A DNA stretch of 64,000 bases from Chamaecrista fasciculata (GCA_003254925.1 QANZ01017207.1:29489-93488); one strand, 5' to 3'; shown: positions 1 to 12,070, counted from the stretch's first letter. Program-made: numbers and translations. Notes: a model not told the origin generated them from the letters alone.

Positions 1-2720
1 TCATATTTAAATCTAATTTAATATGATAATTGTACAATGTCCGGTTGGTAAAACGAATCCAAGTGTCATCTCCATCCATATGACAATCAATTAGAGGATT
101 CAACTATGTCATGCAGTAGCCACATAAGAGTCACGCAGTAGCTAAGTCAGATTAGACGGTGGGCCCGATGCCACGTAGGAGCCAAGTGGAATGAAATAAA
201 CTATACTTCTCCTTATTATATTATAGAGAATAGATAGATAATAGATTAGTTTAATTAATTCATTAATTACATTTATTATTATACTAATTATTTTTTATTT
301 ATCCCAAGTCTTGTTTTGATAATGCCAAAAAACTTAGTCTGACTTGCCTTTAGAAAAGCCTCCCGACAGTCTATTTCTCTTTTGCCACAGTTTGGCTCTT
401 ATAGTATTGTTACAGGTCTGCCTCTTATTGCTATGTTTGCGTTTTTACCATTGATGGTGAACTGTCTTTGTGCCTCCCATTAGCTGAAACTATAGGCAAA
501 AGAGGTCTAAACCTTTTTTTCACATTAAAAAAAATTGGAAATTCCATATTTTCTTTTGGACCATCTCCCAAATTTCCAAATAATGCTTCCATATCGCCCA
601 CATTTTTTTTTAAAGAAGAATCCATTATGCACACAGTACACCAACTATCATTTACAAATTATCTCCATTAGTGATTTACAAATTACACCAATTTGTGACC
701 CATCTCTCAACTATCATTAATGAAGAAAAAGAAAACCAAGTCCTCATTAACCCAAAAATTTCATTATGCCATTTTGTTTCTATCTCTTCTTCTACACTTG
801 CATTGGCGTGTTGTGGTCAGTGTTCATCTTTTACTCTACAGTTTACGCACATAGGTTTTATATAGATATATATATATACAGTTTTATAATTATAGATATA
901 CACACACATTGATGTTATTATTATAGACTATGTAGCAAGTTTTATATAAAATTAAATTACATAAAATTTGAGATTGTTTTTTTTAAAAATTTCATGGTCC
1001 ATCAAGGGTTGGGTTGGGTTGGCCAGTTCTTGGCCCATTTTGAAAATGTGCCAGCCCAGCCCAGTCGGACCCTTACAATTGCGGGCTAATATGGGCTTGG
1101 GCTGGGCCAGCTCGTTTTCATACCTATAAGATTACCTAAGCATACAAAACTCTTCTAAATATATTACCTATAGTGAAATAGACCTCAAACTATAAAAGGT
1201 AAAAAAACAAATCCTCAAAGCTTTTAATTTTCTGCAAAAAAATCTATAAAATTAAGATTTTCATTCAAATAATCAATATTTTTATATTTCTTGGCAATTA
1301 TAAAATTTAATAACAACTAATTTTAAGTTTTAGTTAATGCCAAATGTAGCAATAATTATAAAAAAAAAAAAAAGAGAAATTTTATACTTTTGAATGAAAA
1401 AAAAAATTAACAAAGAGATAGTCTGCACAAATTCAAAAACTAGAGAAAATTTTTATCACTTAAAAGCTTAGGAAATTTTTAGTGGAAGTACATCACCAAG
1501 TACACAAATAAGCAACAGCATTTTGATGGATCAAAATGTTGCTTCCACATTACTTATACATAATTCTTCTTCACTACACTAATAATCGCAATAATTAAGT
1601 AAGGAGTCACTATCTAGTATCAACCAACTTCCATATATCTAGCTACCCATATATTTCCTGTAAATGCAAGACATCAGTTGGGAAAGGATTGTGTTAGCTG
1701 TATTGCTTTGGAAGACAATGGGAAAAAGATCTCCAACAAATTCAATGTTTGTGACTTGAGCATGAGGAGAAATATGGTTTACCTATGGAGATTAAAATAT
1801 TAAATAACAGTTTGAATTATATCAAACAAACAAAAAAGAAATATTAAATGCTATATGCAATTTGAATCATATGAATTGTGTTTAACACAAGTATCTCACA
1901 AAAATAAACTCAAAATCCTGCCATCCAATTGACTCTCTGTCTCTTTGAGATATTTAACACTTGAAACTTTGTCTGATTTACTATTCGGTGGTCTGTTAAT
2001 GCAGTGACTAGAAATTGACTTAATGAGTACAAGAAAGAGGCTTCATAAATGGAGCAAGTAACTCCAAAGCTCTTCCTAGTTTAACTCCACTCACTCTCAC
2101 ACATATAAACATCATTTCATCCATGAATACTAGCTTAGTTACATTAGAATATCTTCCAAATAAGTTTTACTCTCCATTCAACAGAAAGTTAAGCATCAGA
2201 TATACGCAGGCAGGGTGAAATTATCAGCAAGGAAGATCAACTAGCACAGAAGAATAGTGACAGTAAGAAAAAGATTGAAATAGTTAGGTCCCAGCATAAA
2301 TATAATCTGAGCTTTGGCATAAGAACATCATAAAAGAGTAAAATTTGAGAATGGAAGAAAGTTAGACATTCAAATGTTGATTCCACTGTATCTCACTAAA
2401 TCAAAATTTCATGACTGTATATTATTACTTACATACTGTTAAACAATGAAGCTAAGCTTGGCTGCTACTTGAGAATCTCAGAATTAATAGTACAAATGTA
2501 ACCAAATAGATGGAAGTAACTTGATTATTGTATATACCTCTAACTTTGCACAATACTATCTCAGGGATCTCATGCAAAGGGATAGGATACCTATTGTTTT
2601 AGCATCGAGTCATTATTATGTTCATAACTGTGACTTCTGAGCATCCTTCCCATCCAGGAGAACACATTATCAATAAATCATGCAGCAATGCAATCAAATA
2701 TTTTACCTAAATGTATAAGT
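1..2720. other. Intergenic DNA, no gene seen
   Basis: AT-rich, with only short spurious reading frames. A 35-bp foldback lies at 1510-1544. Positions 985-1130 hold a GC-richer run of GGGTTGGGTTGG and CCAGCCCAGCCC blocks ending in CAGCTCGTTTTCATACC, which looks like a scrap of the GGCTGTCAAAACGAG element seen at 31045. The last few hundred bases before 2721 are probably the 3' UTR of the minus-strand gene that ends there. Confidence 0.5.
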
Positions 2721-4286
2721 TTATGCACCAGGTAAAAGAGCAGACTCGACAAATGAGGCGGAACCATTGGTAGGTGCACCCTTAATCTTGAGAATGGAAG
2801 TGATCAAATTATAAATCTCAACATTCTCAAAAGATGGGATCTTCCTCCCTCTGGCAAATTGAGGACCATGTCCAATAAAAATGGTCCTCATGGAGAAAAT
2901 GGAGTTATCATAGCCATGTGAACCGCCACATTCTTTGCGCTTTGTTCTCTTCTGCTCAACCTTAAAACCTTCTTCAATCAAACCAACAATGGGAGGAATT
3001 CGATCGCTGGCGGCATAATGAAGTCGGGTAGGCAGATCTTCCTTGAGATACACTCTCAAATTTTTGCCATTGTCTACTTTCCCAGATTTCAATGCTTCAT
3101 TCATCTTGGAGACAACATCTGATGGTGCATTCCCAGAAGGTGGACGAATCGCAAGCAATGGAGTATAAGACTGGACCCAATTCGCCGGAATCTCAATCCA
3201 TGGAACCAAATCATCTAAGAAAATAAGCTTCTTGTCACACGTACCAACCATCCCATGATCACCAACCATGATAATAGAGACATCTTCAAACACACCCCTT
3301 TGTTCTAAACCACTAATCAATTTCCCTATCATCCTATCAATACCAGCAACAGCTTCAGTGATCTCAGGATCATCAGGACCCACCTTATGACCCTGATGAT
3401 CAGGGTCCTCAAAATACAGTGTCATAAAAGCAGGTATCTCATCACTAGGCAAATCAAAGTAATTCAAAACCGTATCTACTCTTTCCTCAAAAGGCACAGA
3501 GCCATTATAATGCCTACAATATTCAGGAGGGCAAGTCCAAGAACCTTTATTTACCTCAGAACCAGGCCAGAAATAGGTGGCTGCTTTTAAGCCAGAGTTG
3601 ACAACAGTCTCCCACAAGGGCTCTCCAAGCCACCACTTAGGATCGTGGCTACCCATGGTGAAGGGTTCACCAGTATGAGGATCCAAGAAGAAATTGTTGA
3701 TGATGCCATGATAAGCAGGGTAGAGACCTGTGACAATAGAGTAATGATTGGGGAAAGTGAGAGATGGGAAAACTGGGATCAAACCAGATTCAGCCTCGGT
3801 TCCATTAGCAATCAAACGGTGAATATTGGGAGTTGGGGTTTTGAATTGGTAGCCAAATCGGAAGCCATCGGAGGAAATTAAGAGAACCACGGGATGATTG
3901 AGCTTGTGGAGAGGACGAGCTTTTGGGGTTTGGTGTTGTTGGGTAGGAAGAGAAGAAGGAGAAGAAGAAGAAGAAGAAGAGGGGATATTAAGGGAGGAAG
4001 AAGGAGGAGAATTAGAATTAGAATGGGAAGAAGAGAAGAAGAGGAAGGCGAAGGCGAAGGCGGCGGAGAAAGCAATGGAAGAGATGAGAATGAGAGAGAT
4101 GATAAGAACAGAGGAAGAGGATTTGTGGGAATTGCAGAGTGAGGAAGATGAAGATGAAGATGAATCGGTATTGAAGGAAGAGAGGAGAGAAGCAGAAGGA
4201 TGGTCATCGTGTTCGTGGTCATGGGTGGGTAAAGGAGTGAGCTTTGTGGAATTTAAGACGTCTGGGGAAGGATCAGAAGAACCCAT
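2721..4286 (-). CDS. Nucleotide pyrophosphatase/phosphodiesterase (ENPP family), type II membrane protein
   Basis: Single-exon gene of 521 residues with an ATG start at 4286 and TAA at 2721. It belongs to the type I phosphodiesterase/nucleotide pyrophosphatase family, which hydrolyses phosphodiester or pyrophosphate bonds of nucleotides with two metal ions. The N-terminal 57 residues are Ser/His/Asp-rich and probably cytosolic. Residues 58-84 form one hydrophobic segment, followed by a Ser-rich linker to about 115, so a signal-anchor with a lumenal or extracellular catalytic domain is inferred. Catalytic-site residues visible: D140 in SSDGF, nucleophile T177 in FPSLTFPNHYS, D296 and H300 in DPDHQGH, D343 and H344 in GDHGM, H457 in GSHGYDN. 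All family metal ligands are present and length matches plant homologues, so it should be active. Single-exon structure is usual for plant members. The long Ser-rich stretch creates open antisense frames that are not genes. Substrate is not predictable. Confidence 0.95.
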   Translation of the reverse strand: MGSSDPSPDVLNSTKLTPLPTHDHEHDDHPSASLLSSFNTDSSSSSSSSLCNSHKSSSSVLIISLILISSIAFSAAFAFAFLFFSSSHSNSNSPPSSSLNIPSSSSSSSPSSLPTQQHQTPKARPLHKLNHPVVLLISSDGFRFGYQFKTPTPNIHRLIANGTEAESGLIPVFPSLTFPNHYSIVTGLYPAYHGIINNFFLDPHTGEPFTMGSHDPKWWLGEPLWETVVNSGLKAATYFWPGSEVNKGSWTCPPEYCRHYNGSVPFEERVDTVLNYFDLPSDEIPAFMTLYFEDPDHQGHKVGPDDPEITEAVAGIDRMIGKLISGLEQRGVFEDVSIIMVGDHGMVGTCDKKLIFLDDLVPWIEIPANWVQSYTPLLAIRPPSGNAPSDVVSKMNEALKSGKVDNGKNLRVYLKEDLPTRLHYAASDRIPPIVGLIEEGFKVEQKRTKRKECGGSHGYDNSIFSMRTIFIGHGPQFARGRKIPSFENVEIYNLITSILKIKGAPTNGSASFVESALLPGA

Positions 4287-4949
4287 ATTGATTGATGGAT
4301 GATTCTTGTGTGTGTGGGTGTGTCCAATTGTTGAGGGTTTTGATTACAGAATGGGGTTTCAGAAATTTAGGGAAAGTAAGAGAGAAGGATGGGTTTGAGT
4401 TTGAGTGAGATGTAAGGGTGAGGGGGTTGGAGATCATAGCCAGTGGGTGGGTGGACTCATGATTGGAGATTAGGTTCAAAGTTTCAACTTTCAACAAAAG
4501 GGGATATTCCTATTAGAGTCTATTTCCTAATACTACCATCTGTCACGTTATTATTGGATATTGAAAGAATTTCTTTAAGTACTATCATGTTTGGATTGTT
4601 GGTGAAGATTTCTTCATTTAACCATATGAACTTGTACAAAACTGAGGCACTTCATTACAAAATATATTGGGGTTGGGGTGATTTAATTTCAATTCTCCAT
4701 TGTCTTTTCATCATCATTTGGCATACCTCAATGTATTCCTTAGTTTTTGGCAAAAAAAAGAAAAAGAAAAAGAAATAAGTATATAGTTGTGAAAGATGTA
4801 CGAAGCTACTCTCGTTTGATAGTTGAAATTTGTTGTGTTGTGTTTGACCAAATTGTAAATAAAACTTTTATCATTATCTTCGGTCTCTGCTTAAGGTAAG
4901 TTCTATATCTAATAATATGTTGTACTTTTCGTTTATCAATATATATATA
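4287..4949. other. Upstream region of the ENPP gene
   Basis: Presumed promoter and 5' UTR of the minus-strand gene ending at 4286. No clear TATA box was found. A run of A and AAAAAG repeats lies at 4750-4777. No other gene is visible. Confidence 0.4.
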
Positions 4950-5128
4950 CTAGGGGCTTTGCGTGCCTTAACGGGCACGCAAATATGTATGTAAATTAAA
5001 CAAGAGACTAAATTGTTAACGTAGCAAAGAAAGAGAGATCAAATAGTAAATTTTCTCTTATTTTTAATTCATAGATTATAGTTTTAAATATGGACGACCA
5101 GAAAGGGGTGGAGCCATATAATATAAGA
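4950..5128 (-). mobile_element. Short non-autonomous Helitron, copy 1 (179 bp)
   Basis: On the minus strand the unit starts with TC directly after an A (5128) and ends with CTAG followed by T (4950). This fits Helitron insertion between A and T with a CTRR end. Seven bases before CTAG there is a hairpin with GCGTGCC and GGCACGC arms. It is exactly the same length as the copy at 6564-6742 and has no coding capacity. It must be moved by an enzyme encoded elsewhere. Confidence 0.7.
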
Positions 5129-5372
5129 TATATATAATGATGAACAAAAATATATTGTTCTAGGGAAAATATAAAATACTTGTCTAGTTTTGGAGCTTCT
5201 GAACTAGTGTAATGAAATGAATGTTGTTACGAAGGAAATGTAAGGTTTTGTTAGAGATGGAAAATCAATATTCTTGTACCTTATATTGGTCAATAATAAT
5301 GAAATGATCAGAAAAAAACAAATTGAATAATTATTTTGAGTTGATAGAGAGAATGAAAAAAAAAAAGGAACG

Positions 5373-5742
5373 TATTAATTCTGTCTCCAAATTTTACATC
5401 AAGTATCAATTTTTTCCCTAATCCATTTTTACAGTCAATTTCGTCCTTAATGTTTCACATTTTGGTCAATTTCATAATTTGCTCTTATTTTAGCCAAAGG
5501 TTGACAACAGAATCTACGTGACTGATAATATGGAATATAAAATTGATAGAAAAAGAAACTCAAATTCTAACTCAGATTGAAAAATATAATACAATCTGTT
5601 GTTAATTTATTGAAAATGTTATCAAAGAATAAAATTGACCAAAATCTAAAATATTGGACACGGAATTAACCGCAAAAATAGTTTGATGACGAAATTAATA
5701 GTCGGTGTGAAGTTTGGAGACGAAATTAGCGTTCTAGCCCAA
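5373..5742. repeat. Imperfect inverted-repeat element of GTCTCCAAA type
   Basis: The left part (from 5373) and the reverse complement of the right part (to 5742) align over roughly 110 bases, sharing TCTCCAAA, AATTTCGTC and ATTTTGGTCAATTT blocks in the same order. The element lies just downstream of the PLA2 stop codon. No coding capacity. Ends are approximate. Confidence 0.5.
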
Positions 5743-5780
5743 AAAAAAAATTGGGAATGTATAATAATGTAGCTAGCTAG

Positions 5781-7994
5781 CTACGGCTTGTGGAAAACTC
5801 TTCCAGCCACAAGAGCTGCTTCCATCACAACTTTGATAACTTCAACTACATCGTCCACTTCGCATGTGTTTCCCTTGAATGTTGCCACTCCTGATTTCTT
5901 GAAATTATTCATACACTTTAACAATGTTTGGCTACACTCTTGGCTTATGTAGTCATCTGCACGTGCATATAATACGTTATATATATATATATATCTTCAT
6001 ACACAGCATCTTCTGTCATTTCCATGTGTTTCACAGTTCATCATTTACCAAAATTATACCTTATCATAATAGCAAGCATTACCAACTACACAAATTACCA
6101 AGGCACTTTAATTTAAAATTAGATAGAGAGTAAACTAATAATTTGGTCCCTGAAAGATAGAGTTGACAATTGAGTCTTGAAAGATTGAAATGTACAATTT
6201 AGTTTTTGAAAGATCAAAATAATATATTAATTAGTCCTTTTTTATGGACTAAATAGTTTACCATTTTAATCTTTTAGGGACTAAAAGGAATACCATTTTG
6301 ATCTTTTAGGCACTAAGTTGTATATTTCAATCTTTTAGGGACTGAGTTATCAGCTCAGTAATCTTTCAGGGACCAAATTGTTAGTTTACTCATAGTTATA
6401 ATTAAGTGAGAAATACCTATCAATCAATTAGTACCAACCAGCTACCATAGATATATCCTAACTGCCTAAATATTTCCTTTGAATGCAAGAAAACAAATGG
6501 TTAAGGATAATATATTGTTAATTTGGCTGTATTATTAAACGTATGACTGGGCCTTATATACAACTAGGGGCTTTGCGTGCCCTAACGGGCATGCAAATAT
6601 GTATGTAAAATAAATGAGGGACTAAATCGTTAACTCAGTAAAAAAGAAGGGATCAAATAATAATTTTTCTCTTATTATTAATTTTGTACTATAGTTTTAA
6701 AATGTGTACGATCAGAAAGGGGTGGAGCCATATAATATAAGATAAAACTCCCACAGACAGAATTCATGGTAAAAATAATTTTGGTTTAATTAAATTGTCA
6801 AACACATTAATCATGAAATAGTAAGGTTATTGCAGTTGCAGGAATAAGTAAAGTGAATGGGAGATCTGGTTTTGAATTAAAAGAGAGTACATATATATAT
6901 AATTGGTTAAAGGTTCATTTTGGTCCTAAATGTATGCCCTAATATTCAATTTGGTCCGTTATGTTTCAAAATGTTCAAATTGGTCCGAAATGTTGGCAAA
7001 AAGTTTCATTTTGGTCCAAACTATTAAATATAGCTCGTTTCAAATTCAAAAGTGACGAGTTTAGAGCTACATATTATTCTCAAATAGTACTTTATCTATC
7101 CAGTTGAGACCTTCAACAAACGAGGTCAAATCGGTCCTAAAAACAGACTGCTCGTTTAATGATCAAACAAGCAAAGTTAATCATATCTCTCTCGTTTCAA
7201 ATTCAAATGCGACGAATTTAGAGTTACGAGTTCCTCTTAACAAGTCCTTTAAACGTGAAATGAGAGACGAGAAAAATATGATCAAATTCAGTAATTTGGG
7301 ACCAAAATGAAATATTTTACCAACATTTAGGACTAAAATGAAACATTTTGTCAACATTTAGGATTAATTTGAAGATTTTGAAACATAATAGATCAAAATG
7401 AACATTAAGGGTATACATTTAGGACCAAAATGACCCTTTGACCAATATAATTTGTATGAATTGGAAAGAATGTGGAAGGCATATATAATATAACTTACTG
7501 TTTTTAGCTTGAACACAATGATCGTGGTTCATACAGCAAGCATCAAGGCCATCACAAGGTTTCTCCCCAGGACACCCACTATACAGAAGTCCACAGTACT
7601 TGCCATATCTCAGAAATGGAGCCACTTTTATTCCATTACCATTCACACATACACAAATCATAATTAATTACTCACTATAATTAATTATTTCTACCTAATT
7701 AAACATCATCAATCAATATTCAAGAGTAATTAGAGAAGCACCTGAACAGAAGCTGGACTCACATTTTCTGCTGCATTCTTTGCTCTGCACATCAATAACA
7801 ATAACTAAATACTCATTATTATTAAATCTATATATAATGAATAAAAGGAAGCAGAAGAAGAAGCACACCACAGAGACAGAGACTCCTGTGTTTTGAGCTC
7901 CAATATTGAGTGCATAGATGGTGAAGGAATGTGATACCAAGATGAGTGTGAGGATGGCAATGAAAGGAAACAAAACACCCAACTTGAGAACCAT
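5781..7994 (-). CDS. PLA2-ALPHA: Secretory phospholipase A2-alpha, four exons
   Basis: Exons on the minus strand: 7994-7869, 7784-7742, 7624-7499 and 5956-5781, joining to 156 residues. Introns begin GT and end AG; the first donor could also lie 3 bases earlier without changing frame. sPLA2 releases the sn-2 fatty acid of phospholipids using calcium. Residues 1-29 are a hydrophobic signal peptide ending SFTIYA. The mature part has the Ca-binding loop YGKYCG (63-68), the H90-D91 catalytic pair in DACCMNHDHC, and exactly twelve cysteines (46, 50, 55, 67, 74, 80, 86, 87, 93, 106, 113, 130), as expected for a fully disulfide-bonded plant sPLA2. Exon 4 lies 1.54 kb from exon 3; it was found by its conserved ISQECSQ start and in-frame phase, and ends HKP without a KDEL-like tail, as in the alpha type. 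Intron 3 is swollen by three inserted repeats. Confidence 0.92.
6128..6391. repeat. Foldback element in PLA2 intron 3 (264 bp)
   Basis: The left arm starts GAGTAAACTAATAATTTGG and the reverse complement of the right arm starts GAGTAAACTAACAATTTGG. The arms pair, with mismatches, along almost the whole length, making one long hairpin. Sub-repeats of GGTCCCTGAAAGAT and CTTTTAGGGACT recur inside. MITE-like, no coding capacity. Confidence 0.7.
6564..6742 (-). mobile_element. Short non-autonomous Helitron, copy 2 (179 bp), in PLA2 intron 3
   Basis: Same structure as the copy at 4950: minus-strand start TC after A (6742), terminal hairpin, end CTAG before T (6564), identical length. It sits inside an intron in the same orientation as the gene, so it should be spliced out. 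Confidence 0.7.
6905..7443. mobile_element. MULE-like MITE with long inverted repeats, in PLA2 intron 3
   Basis: The left end reads GGTTAAAGGTTCATTTTGG and the reverse complement of the right end reads GGTCAAAGGGTCATTTTGG; similarity continues inward past GTCCTAAATGTAT. Flanks are TATATAATT (6896-6904) and AATATAATT (7444-7452), a 9-bp target duplication with one mismatch, which fits Mutator-like insertion. Repeated TTGGTCC blocks fill the arms. No transposase frame. Confidence 0.65.
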
Positions 7995-8043
7995 TTCTTG
8001 AGTGAAAAGTGAAAACCCAAAAATAAAAGCTTGACTTTACTTC

Positions 8044-8050
8044 TTTTATA
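8044..8050 (-). promoter_or_regulatory. TATA box of the PLA2 gene
   Basis: TATAAAA on the minus strand, 50 bases upstream of the ATG at 7994. Transcription would begin about 30 bases downstream, giving a very short 5' UTR. Confidence 0.5.
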
Positions 8051-8744
8051 AATTTATTTTAAGGGTATAGTTTTGATTTGAAACCCGGTTTTGGTGCTAC
8101 CAGGCTCTCATTTATAGGAGGAAAAGGCAGAGACCACAGAGAGAGAGAGACAGATGTTTTTTTTTTTTAGAGTTAACAAATGACCACACAAAGACATAAA
8201 TACACTATAATTTACAATGGGCATAAGTCCCATAAGAAACAATGTAGGTTGGAGGTTTGTTTTCTAGTGTCTCGTGACTGTATTATTTTCATTATTTTAT
8301 TTTATTTTATTTTATCTTGATCGATGTCGTCTATAAAGCTTTTTCTCTGTGATTTCTTCTTGTTCTTGCTTGCTTAAGAAAACAGGGCCGAATTAATATG
8401 CTAGTGGCGATTATTAACTGATCCTGCTTAATTATTCTCTCTGCTTCAACTCGTGAACACCTTGAAGATCATGAGAAGCACCTTTCTTGAACTATAACCC
8501 TTATCCCCCAACTGATCTACCCAGTAATGTGATGATCATGAGTTCCCGCGGATTGGTTACAAGGGAAATAAAGCGCCCAAGAGATCTAGCTTCTTGGAGG
8601 ACCGGTTGCTAGCCCCATCATCATCCCGAGCTTTTCACCGTCGTACTATACCGAGGTCCATGTGGCTCTTTTGGTGGTCGATGAACCAAATTGCATTTTA
8701 AATTATTCTTTAAATTCCAAGCAGACTAATCAATATATATAGAA
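8051..8744. other. PLA2 upstream region with a GC-richer island
   Basis: The interval contains a GA-rich tract (8138-8153) and, at about 8461-8690, a block clearly richer in G and C than its surroundings. I translated both strands of this block and recognised no protein. It could be a remnant of a captured or organellar sequence; nothing in the sequence decides this. Confidence 0.3.
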
Positions 8745-9440
8745 CAAAGTACAAATTTAGTCTCAGTTTCTAATTTTGTCCTGTATCTTTTTTTTTTGTT
8801 GTACCTTCTATCTTATATTTTTTAGTCTGGTTGGAGAATTTCGGTCTCATCTCATATATTTATAAAAAGTTCTAGCGTTAATTCCACTTGATCCAAAGAT
8901 ATGGGACTAATTCTGCACTTGACCTAAAAATATGAGACCAAATCTATAACAAAAAAATATATGAAACCAAATTGGGACCTAACACAAAATATAGGACCAA
9001 AAGTGCAATAAAAAATATACGGGACCAAATTTACACTTTGGCCATATATATACTAGGCCAAACTGCATTTTTGGTCTCATGACTTTTGTTTAAGTCTCAA
9101 TTTGATCCAATAACATTTTTTGTTGCACTTTTGGTCTCATATCTTATGTTCAAGTTGCAAATTTAGTCTCGTATTATGCTTTTGATCTCTTATCTTCGGA
9201 TCAGGTTGCAAAATTGGTCTCATATTTTTTTATCAGGTTGTAAAATTGATTTCATATTTTTAGGTCAAGTGGGAGTTACAATGAAATTTTTTTGCAAAGA
9301 TATGAGACCAATTTTGCAACTTGATCAAAAGATATGGGATCAAAAGTGACACGAGACCAAATTTGAAAATTGAGCAAAAAAAAAATAAGACTAAATATGC
9401 AATAAAAAAAATTATGTGACCAAACTTCACAATCCTCTCT
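8745..9440. repeat. GGTCTCATAT-family hairpin repeat, copy A
   Basis: Built of alternating blocks such as TTTGGTCTCATATCTT and their complements (AGATATGAGACCAAA), so the two halves fold on each other. The same family recurs at 22560, 28350 and 48172. Ends are approximate and there is no coding capacity. Confidence 0.55.
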
Positions 9441-9957
9441 ATAACTAGAGGATTTCACAATGCTTCTTCTCTGTTTCTTCTTTGTGAATTCTCTATGCCT
9501 CTTCATTTTTCCGTTGGTTCTCTCGCCTTCATCTATGGAAAAAAGATAAATCTTGTCGAGGAGAGTGGAAGTGAAAGAGTGATTTTTAAAGTCGTTGAGG
9601 AAAGTAAGCTCTGTAAGTGACGTCCTCTTCAATATGTACATGGTTGGTGTGCAAAAAATGAAAAGCGAAACAACTTATTAGCACTGGGTGAGAAAATAAT
9701 TACGAATAATTGAAATAGGGCATGAATCTGGGGGTGTTTGGAAGAAGGTCAATAGAATGATAAAGAGAAATAAACTGGCATAGGTGTAAGAGATGTAACC
9801 GTGATGGAAGATGATGATAGAGGAATGATTTAATTTATCAAGTTTCAGGGGCTGATGAAAATGGTAAAGTAAACATGAACAGAATAATTACGAGAGAAAA
9901 AGTAATGAGAGGAATGAAATTAGATATAGCAATGTGATCTGTCCATATTCTATCATG
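9441..9957. other. Intergenic DNA, no gene seen
   Basis: Purine-rich, low-complexity DNA between the hairpin repeat and the Athila LTR. Nothing recognised. Confidence 0.3.
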
Positions 9958-11338
9958 TGACATTTAGGGGCATTTTATATACATTTGGGAGCTAATTGCA
10001 TGCCTTTATAACCTTTTATGATAGAATATGATGCTTTGAGGTTTAGTACTTATTAGGACTAATTTGTGATAGATTTTGTGATTTTTATCGTGTTTAATTC
10101 TTTCATTTGTTTTATCACTCTAATCTTGAGGAATCACTTAATCTTTAATGTTTTTGGAAGGTTTAAATGAAGCCTTAAGCTTGGGAAACCTCAAAGAAGA
10201 GCCAAGGATGCAAGGAAAGGAGTCAAGGACCAATTCAGCAATGTTTTTAGCTACTCAGCAGTGTAGGCCATTGGAAAGCCTCCACCTTCATAACGGCGGA
10301 CCAACGGCCTCTGTCGCAAAAAATTTTGGATTTTAAAGCCCAAGCCCGAATTTGTGTTTCCAACCCGGCCCAGCCTCAGAATGACCCGAAATTTAACTGA
10401 AATCAGGGTCCTTAGGGTTTCTTACCACATTAGCACATATTCCCCAACGTCCATCACCATCTTCCTCTCTTCTCTTTACCATTTTCATCACTTTCAAGCT
10501 TCTTCTTGGTGGCTATGGCTATTTGGCTTGGGTTTGGGCTTGGTAGAGCTCATTTCTTCACCATGAGTAGCTGAATCTTCATGCCCAAAGGATAATCAAG
10601 GGAGGCTAGAGCTTTGTTCTTCATTGGAGGGAGTTTTCTTACACTTTTCTTAGTTATTTCTAGGTTTCTTCTCTCTATGGTTTAGGAGATGAACTTTGAT
10701 GTAATTATGAATGCTTGACTTTGTATTGAGGGTTAGGAACAATATTTCCATTCACACTTGATTGTAATTACTTGAGTTGAGTTTGATTCTTGTTGATTAT
10801 TATTAGTGTGTGATTATCTCTAAATTATGGTTGCAATTGTAGAGTTGAGTAACTCTCAATATAAGTTTATCGTCAATGAAATGAGATTTTTGGTTAAATT
10901 GTGGAATTGTCTTGGTTGAGATAGCTTCATGATTGAGTCAAGAGTCTATGTCTCTTGGTTAGGGACTATCTTAGGATGAACTTGTGTAGGGTATATGTCA
11001 TATCATTTTGAAGTGATGATGGCCAAACTTGATTATTCCAATGGGTGTTTTCTCATAGTTGTTTAACTTGTTTATCTCTTGTTATCATTTTATCATTAGA
11101 TTTCATTTTAGTCCTTATAAACAAAAACCACAAAAAGATTTATTGCTTTGTTTTAATCTTGTTTTAGTTAATTTGATAAACTTTCAAAGACATTTACATT
11201 GCTTTTACCTAGTTAGCAAGAGTTTAGCACTATTTTCCATTAAATCATCAAAGAAAGTTCCTCAAGAGAAACGACCCGGATTGCGCCACTTTAGTGCATA
11301 AATTCGGTTATTTGGCCGCCTTACAACGGGCGAGGTCA
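9958..11338 (+). mobile_element. 5' LTR of a truncated Athila-type Ty3/gypsy element
   Basis: The right end is fixed at GTCA (11338), two bases before the primer binding site. The left end is taken as TGACATTT near 9958 and is uncertain by tens of bases. The 3' LTR was not found in the window, so age cannot be estimated from LTR divergence. Confidence 0.5.
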
Positions 11339-11340
11339 AA

Positions 11341-11360
11341 TTTGGCGCCAGTTGCCGGGG
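11341..11360 (+). other. Primer binding site of the Athila element
   Basis: TTTGGCGCCAGTTGCCGGGG matches the primer site typical of Athila/Tat retrotransposons (TGGCGCCGTTGCCGGGGA, usually ascribed to a tRNA-Asp primer). It marks the junction of LTR and internal region. The leader to 12070 contains two copies of a GGCCGTTGGAAGGCCGTTG block (near 11779 and 11842). Confidence 0.7.
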
Positions 11361-12070
11361 AACTTTTCTTTAGGTTTAACGGTTGATAGTGCCAAGTTTT
11401 TGCGAATTGGGTTTTTCCCTTGCGTGATTTTTAGGGAGTACATAGTTGTTCTTGTTTGATTTGCTTAGTTTTAGTTTGTTCTTAGTTTAGTTTAGTAGTT
11501 TCTTTAGTTTGTAGTTAGTTTTTGATAGTCTTTCATCATTGGTTTGCTTGATTTTGCTTAGTTTGAAGTGTTCCTAAAATTCTGGTTTTTGTGTGTTTGA
11601 TTGGCTTTGATTTGCATGTTTAAGTTGTTGTTTATCTTGAGTAATTGATCTTTTTAGGAGTTGGTATTGTGTTGCCTTATTTGAGGTGTTATTTTGTGCT
11701 TGTTTGGGTCATTTTGTTGCCTTTAGAAGCTTGTTTAGTCTGAATCTTCGTGATTTTTTTCTGCTGCAGGATTTCTGGCCGTTGGAAGGCCGTTGTGTTA
11801 CAACCCGGCGGTCCAAAGACCTTCGAATCTGTTTTCTAGGCCGTTGGAAGGCCGTTGTGTTACAACTCGGCGGCCCAACGGCTTACTGCCCTGTTTCACT
11901 TTTTTTTTCGTCTAGTTTTCGATCCTTTCTCTTTATTCTCTTGTTTCTTCTTTTGTGCATCATTTATACACACTCTAACACATCTTTAAACATCTCTTGC
12001 ATTCATTTATACCCTAGGGTTGCAAGTTTGTTTTTACTTGTTATTTGGTTGAGTGTTGTTTTAGTGTTGC

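Noticed and set aside
3878..4302. Overlapping open frames on both strands over the Ser-rich N-terminus of the ENPP gene
   Set aside because: They are artefacts of AGA/TCT-rich codons; the ENPP frame explains the region and the other frames are low complexity.
10148..11301. Several 60-80 codon frames between 10148 and 11301
   Set aside because: They lie inside the Athila LTR upstream of the primer site and have no protein homology.
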